A stretch of 12,136 bases of DNA, from the NCBI GenBank assembly GCA_018399795.1, contig JAGYOC010000117.1:1-12136 (forward strand), written 5' to 3'. Both the position numbers and the translations under genes were made by a program. Source of the stretch: Dehalococcoidales bacterium. GTDB taxonomy: Bacteria > Chloroflexota > Dehalococcoidia > Dehalococcoidales > UBA5760. The notes under the pieces are model-generated. The model was not told the origin of the DNA. It did not search any database and saw only the letters and a program-made list of their open reading frames with translations. Shown here piece by piece: positions 6,025 through 12,136 of the stretch. Every line of letters begins with the position of its first letter. The first letter of the stretch is position 1.

Positions 6025-6859
6025 GGGTGGTACTGGGAAGACCAGTATTGTGGGGTCACTGGCGGCTCTGGCGGCTAGCAAGGTTATGGCCGATTGTGAT
6101 GTTGATGCCGCCGATTTACATCTGCTGCTCCAGCCCTCGGTACTGAGCGAGACCGAGTTCCGCAGCGGGCAGATTGCGTCTATAGATGCCGAAAAGTGTA
6201 CACAGTGCGGCCTTTGCCAGGATTTATGCCGGTTCGATGCCATCAGTGATTTTACGGTTGACCCCATTGCCTGCGAGGGGTGCGGCTTCTGCTATCAGAT
6301 ATGTCCCGTGGATGCTGTCACTATGAGGGAAGCAGTTTCAGGGAAGTGGTTAATTTCCGATACACGGTATGGGCCTCTGGTCAATGCGCGCTTGGGAATT
6401 GCCGAGGAAAACTCCGGGAAGCTGGTAGCTCTGGTAAGGAAGGAGGCGAGTGGAATTGCTCGGAGGGATGGGCTCAATTACATCATCAGTGATGGCCCTC
6501 CGGGTATCGGTTGTCCCGTGATATCGTCTTTGTCCGGGGCAAATCTTGCTGTCCTGGTCACCGAGCCCACACTTTCGGGAATGCACGACCTGGAGAGGAT
6601 AACCCAGGTTTGCCAGCACTTCGATGTACCGGTCTTGGTGTGTATCAACAAGTATGATCTTAACGAGGAGAATTCCCGACAGATTGAGAATTACTGCCTG
6701 AGCCAGGGGGTTGAAGTGGTAGCCATGATTCCCTTTGATAATGCCGTTACCGAGGCAATCGTAAAAGGATTGCCGGTTGTGGAGTACTCCGATGGTCTGG
6801 TATCGGAAAGAATAAGGGACCTCTGGCGTCGGATCGAGGAAGTCCTGAAACAGGCATGA
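5996..6859 (+). CDS. MinD-superfamily ATPase with inserted ferredoxin domain (second copy)
   Basis: A 287-aa paralogue of the preceding ATPase, with Walker A GKGGTGKT (9-16), ADCDVDAADL (32-41), a ferredoxin insert with Cys68-71-74-78 and Cys93-96-99-103, and a Walker B-like DGPPGIGCP segment. It starts at ATG 5996, 7 nt after GAGGAG (5983-5988), overlapping the end of the first copy by 29 bp; a TTG two codon positions... i.e. at 5993 is in frame but worse placed. The overlap implies coupled translation and a fixed ratio, as expected for a heterodimer. Sequence divergence from its partner is large outside the motifs, so the duplication is old and the subunits have specialised. This type of ATPase pair accompanies NifX-like metal-cluster proteins elsewhere, but none is encoded here. 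Confidence 0.92.
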   Translation: MKEVVVLSGKGGTGKTSIVGSLAALAASKVMADCDVDAADLHLLLQPSVLSETEFRSGQIASIDAEKCTQCGLCQDLCRFDAISDFTVDPIACEGCGFCYQICPVDAVTMREAVSGKWLISDTRYGPLVNARLGIAEENSGKLVALVRKEASGIARRDGLNYIISDGPPGIGCPVISSLSGANLAVLVTEPTLSGMHDLERITQVCQHFDVPVLVCINKYDLNEENSRQIENYCLSQGVEVVAMIPFDNAVTEAIVKGLPVVEYSDGLVSERIRDLWRRIEEVLKQA

Positions 6860-6918
6860 GTGAATGATAGGCACCTTGCCGTTACATAATATATGGACAA
6901 AGGCTAAAGGGGGAAGTG

Positions 6919-7560
6919 ATGACAGAAAAACGGGTTTCTTTCCGGAACTGTGCCATCGTTGCCTGCGGGACGGTCAATCTGGAGATCAATCTTATGGTAC
7001 AGAATGGCTTTCTGGACGCGGCCAGGGTTCTTTACACCAAGCCGGGTAGGCATGAAATCCCCAGAGAGCTTGAGGAGCAGTTGATAAAACAAATCGCCAA
7101 TGCCAAGAAATATGCCAGTAAAATTATAGTGGTATATGGTGGCAAGTTCTGCTACGTCAATGTGGATAACCTCTACCGGACAATCGATACCATTATCGGA
7201 GAGCAGGAGGAACCTGGAGTAGAGATTACCCGCATTAGGGCCAGCCATTGCATCGATATGCTGGCCAGTGCCGAGGATATAGATGAGATTGCCGCTGGCA
7301 GGGATGTCTACTGGCTTACGCCGGGGTGGATGGAATACCGCCGCTTCGTATATCAGGATTGGGATAGGGGACTGGCCAACGAAAATTTTCCCAAACATAC
7401 AGGCGGCGCTGTTATGCTGGACGCAGTAGGGTACTATGATAGGGTAATGGGAAATGAACCGGAAAGAATCCTTGAATTCTCCGACTGGATGGGTATCCCA
7501 CTGGAGAGCTATAGGATATCGCTGAAGCGATTTCAATCGTTGCTTGAAGAGCAAATATGA
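6919..7560 (+). CDS. DUF1638 family protein
   Basis: A 213-aa protein of the DUF1638 family. Family-like landmarks are the N-terminal ACG (15-17) after a beta strand, the strand IIVVYGGKFCYVN (69-81), RASHCIDML (107-115) and YWLTPGWMEY (131-140). Four Cys (11, 16, 78, 111) and His110 are candidate metal ligands; Cys16, Cys78 and Cys111 lie at the conserved family positions. The biochemical function is not established; relatives are often found near corrinoid/methyltransferase genes in anaerobes, which I recall rather than see here. The ATG at 6919 is preferred to the adjacent GTG at 6916 because of spacing from AGGGGG (6908-6913). It follows the second ATPase by 59 bp with no terminator, so it is probably in the same transcript. 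Confidence 0.85.
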   Translation: MTEKRVSFRNCAIVACGTVNLEINLMVQNGFLDAARVLYTKPGRHEIPRELEEQLIKQIANAKKYASKIIVVYGGKFCYVNVDNLYRTIDTIIGEQEEPGVEITRIRASHCIDMLASAEDIDEIAAGRDVYWLTPGWMEYRRFVYQDWDRGLANENFPKHTGGAVMLDAVGYYDRVMGNEPERILEFSDWMGIPLESYRISLKRFQSLLEEQI

Positions 7561-7617
7561 CCGGATTCGCTATCATTGGAAATATCCATTCTCCCAGCCC
7601 TTGCAATTTATCGGGTT

Positions 7618-7647
7618 TTGCAATTTGGAAGCTGGAGGCACTATATT
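7618..7647 (+). promoter_or_regulatory. Possible promoter in the 235-bp gap before hyuA
   Basis: TTGCAA (7618-7623) is followed after 18 bp by TATATT (7642-7647). The -35 lies in the second of two 9-nt direct repeats TTGCAATTT (7601-7609 and 7618-7626). A 6-bp hairpin, CCGATT (7749-7754) with AATCGG (7765-7770), lies in the would-be leader before the hyuA ribosome site. These are weak signals, recorded because the gap is the largest inside the co-directional run and may divide it into two units. Confidence 0.3.
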
Positions 7648-7795
7648 TTTGACATAATGTTATCCTGAACCTGTGGTCCCAACACACTTGAAAAATTGTT
7701 GTTTTGATATTATTTCGACCCAGCAGTTATTTATAGGGAAAAATGTTGCCGATTTTCATAGTTTAATCGGGGCTGTGTTATCGAGAGGAGGCGGT

Positions 7796-9778
7796 ATGCC
7801 TGTCCTGTTAGGTATCGATACTGGTGGTACTTATACCGATGCCGTGCTGCTGGATAGCGAGCGCGGGGTAATAAGTACAGCAAAGGCTATGACTACCAGG
7901 TATGACCTTTCCGTGGGGATTCATAACGCTGTCCGCAGGGTGATACCCCAGCCACCCCCGGATATCCGGCTGGTATCTTTATCTTCCACGCTGGCAACCA
8001 ACGCTATCGTGGAGGGCAAGGGTAGTCCCATCTGCCTGATACTAATTGGCTATGACCCCAGGATAGTGGCCGAAATGAGGTTGGAGAAGTTCACGGCTGG
8101 TAATCGCATCATTTTCATTCAGGGTGGGCATAATGTCAATGGTGAGGAGCAGCAGCCGCTCGATATCGAAGCCGCAAGGCAAGCCATATTGGATCAGGCT
8201 CCAAATGCGGCTGCATTTGCCATCTCCGGTTACTTCAGTGTCCGTAATCCCGCGCATGAGCTCAGGGTAAAGCGGCTGGTACGTCGCCTGACCGATCTGC
8301 CGGTAACCTGTGGACATGAGCTGACCGCCAACCTCGATGCCCCGCGGCGGGCTCTTACTGTTGCTCTGAATGCACGGCTCATATATTTGTTGCAACAACT
8401 GATAATCGAAGTCAAGCAAATGCTTACTGCTCAGGGTATAAACGCTCCATTGATGGTGGTTAAGGGAGACGGCTCACTTATGGATGCCGGGGAGGTGCTC
8501 GAACGTCCGGTGGAGACCATTCTGTCCGGACCGGCAGCGAGTGCAATCGGTGCGCGATATCTGTCTGATTTAGAAGATGTATTTGTAATCGATATGGGTG
8601 GTACTACCACCGATATCGCGGCATTGCGCAACGGCGCTCCAGCCCTGAAAGAAGAAGGGGCCAGGGTGGGTGGTTTCCGGACCATGGTTGAAGCTGTGGA
8701 TGTGCACACTACTGGTCTCGGAGGCGATAGCGAGGTGCGCCTTGATAAATCCGGCAGGATGTCTATCGGTCCAAATCGCGTGATCCCTCTCTGCTATCTG
8801 GCACAGGAGCACCCGATGGTTATCGATACCCTGCGAATTCAGATGTCTGAGGATACCAACAATAATGCGGGACGCTTTATTATGCGTGAGCGGTCACTTG
8901 GAGCCGACGGAAGCAGTATTACCTCAAGCCAGCGAAGGATATGGGAACAACTTGGTGATGGGCCGGCTTCCTTGAAGTGGCTATTTGATAGCCTGAAAAG
9001 CTTGGTGACTCTGAGGATGGATATAGAGCATCTTACCGGACGTGGTCTGGTTGTGGGAAGTGGCTTCACACCTACTGATGCCGTTCACGTACTTGGCCAG
9101 CATCGTGTTGGCTCTTTAGAGGCAGCAGAGCTGGGTGCAGAAGTGTGGGCCCGGCGTCTGGATATCAGCAGGGATGATTTCTGCCGGAGGGTGGTTCAGC
9201 AGGTTGTGGTACAGGCCGGACGCGCCCTGATAAAAAGTGCTCTTGTTGAAGAGGGAGGTTTCCCGGAAAGCGGCTGGTCCGGCCTCGGTCGCCTGTTTGT
9301 TGACCAGGCATTGGGCGCCGGGGATTTGGAGACGATCTCAGTGGCTTTATCTTTGCGCCGGCCTGTTATCGGCATCGGTGCACCAGCTGCCACCTATCTA
9401 TCAATTCTGGCTGAGAAACTGAGGACACGGTTGTATGTGCCGGAACACGCCGAGGTAGCCAACGCCATTGGTGCGGTGGCGAGCGGGGTGGTGCAAACGG
9501 TACACGCCCTGATAAAACATTTGGGAGAAAACAAGTTCTACAGGGTGTATTTACCCTTTGGGGCTCGCGATTTCCAAAGCTTGGATGAGGCCGTATCTTA
9601 TGCCAGGCGCACTGTATCTCGCCTGGCTCGAAACCGGGCTCATCGGGCTGGCTCCGGTGTGGTAGGAGTTCATATCGCACAGCACGACCGGACGGCGCGG
9701 GTTTACGGTACCCGTCAGCATATCGAAACCGAAGTAATTGCTACCGCTACAGGGCGTCCACGGATAAAGGAGGCTTGA
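7796..9778 (+). CDS. Hydantoinase/oxoprolinase family protein, HyuA-type ATP-binding subunit
   Basis: A 660-aa protein of the HyuA/acetone-carboxylase-beta/5-oxoprolinase N-half family, an ASKHA-fold ATPase that phosphorylates an amide, lactam or carbonyl substrate. Motifs in order: GIDTGGTYTDAVL (6-18), STLATNAIVEGKG (64-76), LSGPAASAIGA (243-253), VIDMGGTTTDIAAL (264-277) and VDVHTTGLGGDSEV (301-314). A further C-terminal stretch continues to residue 660. The start is ATG 7796 behind GAGAGGAGG (7783-7791); the frame is open further upstream, but that part has no ribosome site. The usual HyuB partner is absent. HyuB-less members next to DUF1638 suggest an ATPase role other than classical hydantoin hydrolysis, for example activating a cofactor; this is an inference. 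The specific substrate is unknown. Confidence 0.88.
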   Translation: MPVLLGIDTGGTYTDAVLLDSERGVISTAKAMTTRYDLSVGIHNAVRRVIPQPPPDIRLVSLSSTLATNAIVEGKGSPICLILIGYDPRIVAEMRLEKFTAGNRIIFIQGGHNVNGEEQQPLDIEAARQAILDQAPNAAAFAISGYFSVRNPAHELRVKRLVRRLTDLPVTCGHELTANLDAPRRALTVALNARLIYLLQQLIIEVKQMLTAQGINAPLMVVKGDGSLMDAGEVLERPVETILSGPAASAIGARYLSDLEDVFVIDMGGTTTDIAALRNGAPALKEEGARVGGFRTMVEAVDVHTTGLGGDSEVRLDKSGRMSIGPNRVIPLCYLAQEHPMVIDTLRIQMSEDTNNNAGRFIMRERSLGADGSSITSSQRRIWEQLGDGPASLKWLFDSLKSLVTLRMDIEHLTGRGLVVGSGFTPTDAVHVLGQHRVGSLEAAELGAEVWARRLDISRDDFCRRVVQQVVVQAGRALIKSALVEEGGFPESGWSGLGRLFVDQALGAGDLETISVALSLRRPVIGIGAPAATYLSILAEKLRTRLYVPEHAEVANAIGAVASGVVQTVHALIKHLGENKFYRVYLPFGARDFQSLDEAVSYARRTVSRLARNRAHRAGSGVVGVHIAQHDRTARVYGTRQHIETEVIATATGRPRIKEA

Positions 9779-9821
9779 GAAAGATTTATTGTTCTACCTG
9801 ATAATCCGGACAGCCTGAGCC

Positions 9822-10007
9822 TTATATTTCACTACTTTCCTGTTTGGAATAGGGCAACGGCGGGTATTTGTAAATAACCTTCATGCAGTTGAAGCATTGC
9901 CAGCCGTCCTCATGATATAAAAAGCAGCTGCCACCGCATTTCGGGCATTTCCCGGGCGGTCTTTTCAGCTCTTTTAGATTGTTATTTCCGGGTTCTGGCT
10001 TCCTCAT
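9822..10007 (-). CDS. Small zinc-ribbon protein
   Basis: A 61-aa protein with a compact zinc ribbon, CPKCGG (21-26) and WQCFNC (36-41), so Cys21, Cys24, Cys38 and Cys41 would bind one Zn; Cys28 is extra. The basic N-terminus and the Pro/Tyr tail (YKYPPLPY) are unstructured in appearance. The spacing of the Cys pairs makes a chance ORF unlikely. The Shine-Dalgarno is imperfect: AAAGGAG lies 16 nt before the ATG, and an in-frame TAA four codons upstream excludes a longer start. It is convergent with hyuA (43 bp between stops) and lies 171 bp behind the presenilin-like gene on the same strand. Its role is unknown; nucleic-acid or protein binding is typical of such ribbons. Confidence 0.68.
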   Translation of the reverse strand: MRKPEPGNNNLKELKRPPGKCPKCGGSCFLYHEDGWQCFNCMKVIYKYPPLPYSKQESSEI

Positions 10008-10178
10008 AACCGATTTTTACACACTCCTTTGTTACTGACTATATTATTAACGCTGTAATGACGAAAAGGTTATTGTTTCGGATAGAATCCCATATTTTAC
10101 ACCTTTTAGGAAATATCAGCCAGGGCTTTTACCATGTTTCGGTTAAAATTTACCACTTCCCCTCGTTTGCTTGCCTGG

Positions 10179-11120
10179 CTAATAAATGATAAGCAGTCCG
10201 GCCAGCGCCATCGCTGCTATAGGCGGCAGTGCAGGTACAGCCTTACCCTTGAAGACGATGGATTGAAAGAGATATGCGAGCATCAGTCCTCCCAGAGTAA
10301 AGGCGGCGATAATGGATGCCGTGGTCAAATCGCGCGCGAAATAGACCGAGGCTGTGAGAAGGCAGGGAAAAGCTATGTCGCCTCCGCCCAGCAGGGAATA
10401 GCTCCGCTCGGCTGGTTTCTGCTCTACTACTCTGGCGATGGTGCCCTGCCGCAGGTTGGCTCCCCACTGTGATGCATTCTTTGGAATGACGAATGCCGGT
10501 ATTACCCCCGCTTTGGATAGCTTTCCCGTCATCCACAGCATGAAGCCGAAACGCACGGCAAGGAAATCGTATATTGCCAGTGCTCCCATTATGGCCATGG
10601 CTGTCCAGGGGTTGATGAAGTGGCCAAACACGGCGCCCATACTGCCCAGCGGCAATAGCATGGCCAGGTTGTGGAACCACACTCTGGGAACCATGAACCA
10701 GAGGACGGCAATCCCGGCAGCTATGCCGATCGCTGCGGCCACGGGCATCCAGAAAATGCAGGCGATGAAAGCTCCCCAGCCGAAGAGGAAGGCAAAGAGA
10801 ATTCGTAGTGCCAGGCCCAGGGCTGACACGGGGATGCGGGTAAGTAGTATCGCGACGCCTGCGGTCACGGCAAAAAAGTAGATTACTATCGGCCCGAGCG
10901 ATGAATAGGCTGGCGTATGGGTGACTTCTCCTGAGGGTGATGTCGCCGGGCCGGGCCATACGGAGACTGGCTGCTCGGGCTGGGTCGGCATATAGATATT
11001 GTTGGTTTGCAGGAACGAAATTTCCTGGGAAGCAATCGCGATGGTGATTACCTGGGCTGCAACAAATAGCAAAATGGCGAATATTACCGGGTGCTGTTTA
11101 CCTGCTATTCCTGATTTCAT
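10179..11120 (-). CDS. Presenilin/signal-peptide-peptidase-like intramembrane aspartyl protease
   Basis: A 313-aa polytopic membrane protein of the archaeal-type presenilin homologue family (A22). All three signatures are present: YD (Tyr184-Asp185) in a hydrophobic helix, GGGD (245-248, catalytic Asp248) at the start of the next core helix, and PAL (296-298) near the C-terminus. Asp185 and Asp248 are the predicted catalytic pair, cleaving substrates within the membrane. Hydrophobic segments lie near 11-30, 74-93, 97-113, 114-142, 151-170, 172-192, 249-265, 267-288 and 296-312, fitting the nine-TM topology. A Pro/Ser/Thr-rich loop (about 31-73) follows TM1, and a hydrophilic loop (213-243) separates the two catalytic helices. 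The ATG at 11118-11120 has only a weak ribosome site (GGA, 11 nt away). Its substrates are unknown. Confidence 0.87.
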   Translation of the reverse strand: MKSGIAGKQHPVIFAILLFVAAQVITIAIASQEISFLQTNNIYMPTQPEQPVSVWPGPATSPSGEVTHTPAYSSLGPIVIYFFAVTAGVAILLTRIPVSALGLALRILFAFLFGWGAFIACIFWMPVAAAIGIAAGIAVLWFMVPRVWFHNLAMLLPLGSMGAVFGHFINPWTAMAIMGALAIYDFLAVRFGFMLWMTGKLSKAGVIPAFVIPKNASQWGANLRQGTIARVVEQKPAERSYSLLGGGDIAFPCLLTASVYFARDLTTASIIAAFTLGGLMLAYLFQSIVFKGKAVPALPPIAAMALAGLLIIY

Positions 11121-11634
11121 ATCGATCTATTCCGGACCCAAGTACTTGATATTGTCGGTAAAGCAAAATGCCCTCGGGAATATGACCGGAAGGCAATGGC
11201 CGAAGTCAGGATTACCTTTGACGGGGTGCTTGCTTGCTACGGCGTAACCTTATAGCTGAACCTGGTGGGAATTAGTGGGCAAGACAGGGAAACTTGAAAT
11301 TGGTGCTCAGTCTTGCCTGAAAGCCCGTTTGAATCATATGGTAGCATAACAATCAGCCAACTTGCACTATACAGATTTCTTGGGTAACAGAAAAAGTGGA
11401 TGAGAGAGTTCATGTACCGGATACTTTCTAAAAGCGAATTGTGACTCTTATAGGAGCGATGAACTATGTTCATTATAGCGGAGGATAAAGCAGCGAAGCA
11501 ATAATAAAGTAAAAAAGCTTAATAATAGCTCTGAATACACGGAACGAGATGGAAGAGTATGGGCAGTAGTAAGACACCCCTTAAACTTGGGGTATATCAT
11601 AGGAAAAGAATAACGTTCTTTATTTCGGCCAAAA
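11121..11634. other. 514-bp stretch without a convincing gene
   Basis: Both strands were read between the presenilin-like gene and the tRNA. Open frames here are short and lack ribosome sites or recognisable motifs. It should contain the promoter of the presenilin-like gene (right part, minus strand), but I could not place -35/-10 boxes with confidence. The AT content rises toward 11500-11620. A 46-codon stop-to-stop frame on the plus strand (11115-11252) has protein-like composition, but I could not support it as a gene. Confidence 0.5.
11601..11621 (-). terminator. Weak possible terminator behind tRNA-Ala
   Basis: On the minus strand, 14 nt past the tRNA 3' end, AAAGAA and TTCTTT can pair (11616-11621 with 11605-11610) around a 5-nt loop, followed by TTTTCC. 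The stem is short and purely A/T-rich apart from one G-C pair, so it is marginal. Confidence 0.22.
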
Positions 11635-11710
<76 letters not shown>

Positions 11711-11724
11711 GCTTATTACCAGTA

Positions 11725-11754
11725 ATTATATATATAACCGGGTTTATATGGCAA
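11725..11754 (-). promoter_or_regulatory. Promoter of tRNA-Ala
   Basis: On the minus strand a -35 box TTGCCA (11749-11754) and a perfect -10 box TATAAT (11725-11730) are separated by 18 bp. The expected start lies about 7 nt before the mature tRNA 5' end at 11710, leaving a very short leader for RNase P to remove. A run of alternating T and A extends the -10 region. Confidence 0.7.
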
Positions 11755-11788
11755 TCAGCTCTTGAATCGCACTTGAAATCAGGGAGCT

Positions 11789-12115
11789 TTAGCTATGGTT
11801 TTGAATATATAATGCTTTACAGAAAACCCTGATTGCTCCAGGATTGGAGCAACACATATCGAACAGATTGGTCTCTGCTATTCTGATTTTGGCAATAGAC
11901 GTCAACATCAGACGGCTTAACTCGCCGCAGAAAAAAATGCTTTCACCATTTATGGTATGCATATGGCGGTCAACGGGAATTGCCCTGGTGAGCCCTATTT
12001 TCAGCCTGGCTTTTTCTGCAGGTTATACATTCGATACAGCATCAACACCAACGGTTACAACATCAGCTTTTTTAATTTTTACTTCCCCCCTACTGGTTCT
12101 GTCATGCTTGTTTGA
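11789..12115 (-). pseudogene. Possible decayed coding remnant at the right edge
   Basis: In one minus-strand frame, 30 codons (with KKADVVTVGVDAVSNV) run into a TAA at 12023-12025 and then continue for 77 codons to a TAA at 11789-11791. The second part is protein-like in composition (for example RHMHTINGESIFFCGEL and FDMCCSNPGAIRVF) and Cys-rich toward its end. Just upstream, in another frame, TSRGIIVKQA also reads like protein and stops at 12101-12103, which would fit a frameshift. I do not recognise the family. The plus strand is open over the same stretch (11805 to the end, with an ATG at 11937), but its hydrophobic, Ser/Thr-rich translation looks like a shadow. This is tentative: it could be a remnant or chance, and a 57-codon ORF from the ATG at 11960-11962 is another reading. 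Confidence 0.25.
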
Positions 12116-12136
12116 CTATTATGCCACGGGAAGTAA

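Noticed and set aside
7673..7795. Extended N-terminus for HyuA from a GTG at 7673.
   Set aside because: The added 41 residues have no family similarity that I can see, and the ATG at 7796 has a strong GAGGAGG site directly before the GIDTGGT motif.
10134..10881. Plus-strand open frames opposite the presenilin-like gene (for example 10438-10881).
   Set aside because: They are antisense shadows: the minus strand carries an intact multi-TM protein with three catalytic signatures.
11115..11252. A plus-strand 46-codon stop-to-stop frame with protein-like text (for example AMAEVRITFDGVLACYG) in the gap right of the presenilin-like gene.
   Set aside because: It lacks an initiation site with a Shine-Dalgarno, is short, and ends without a recognisable domain. 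It could be a remnant but cannot be supported.
11805..12136. A roughly 110-codon plus-strand open frame running off the right edge, with an internal ATG at 11937.
   Set aside because: The translation is hydrophobic and Ser/Thr-rich without motifs, there is no ribosome site, and the opposite strand looks more protein-like. It is not excluded, because the window ends inside it.

Overview
The window reads as a chromosomal segment of an anaerobic bacterium, most likely a Chloroflexota/Dehalococcoidia-type lineage. This placement is an inference from gene content and protein style, not from a marker gene. The bacterial signs are sigma-70-type promoters, strong Shine-Dalgarno sites and a tRNA with an encoded CCA. 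Against that background sit several archaeal-flavoured genes: a DhnA-type aldolase, DUF5320 glycine-rich proteins, ferredoxin-inserted MinD ATPases, DUF1638 and a presenilin-like protease.

Layout. At the left edge is the N-terminus of a short-chain dehydrogenase on the minus strand (1-143). Diverging from it is a sugar-phosphate block (336-2763) with a group III type 6-phosphofructokinase, a class I DhnA-type fructose-bisphosphate aldolase 6 bp behind it, and a small YfcE/MJ0936-type metallophosphoesterase. A gene-free stretch then ends in a near-consensus promoter (2947-2975) and a perfect 14-bp palindrome (2982-2995).

That promoter appears to drive the most interesting part, a co-directional run from 3020 to 9778. 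It contains a DUF134 HTH/zinc-ribbon protein, a DUF364/DUF4213 protein starting inside the DUF134 stop codon, two glycine-rich DUF5320 coiled-coil proteins, two tandem overlapping MinD-like ATPases each with two inserted [4Fe-4S] motifs, a DUF1638 protein and a lone HyuA-type hydantoinase/oxoprolinase subunit. DUF134, DUF5320 and ferredoxin-MinD genes are familiar companions of NifX/NifB-like metal-cofactor ('orange protein'-type) clusters. Here no NifX-like protein is present. I infer a regulated metal- or Fe-S-cofactor assembly or redox-activation system whose client is outside the window or is one of the DUF proteins. DUF1638 and HyuA may be a second transcription unit, since hyuA sits behind a 235-bp gap.

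The last third is on the minus strand and converges on hyuA: a 61-aa zinc-ribbon protein, a nine-or-so-TM presenilin/signal-peptide-peptidase-like aspartyl protease with all three signature motifs (YD, GGGD, PAL), a 514-bp stretch without a convincing gene, tRNA-Ala(UGC) with its own promoter, and at the right edge a possible decayed coding remnant.

No CRISPR array, insertion sequence, integrase or attachment site was seen.
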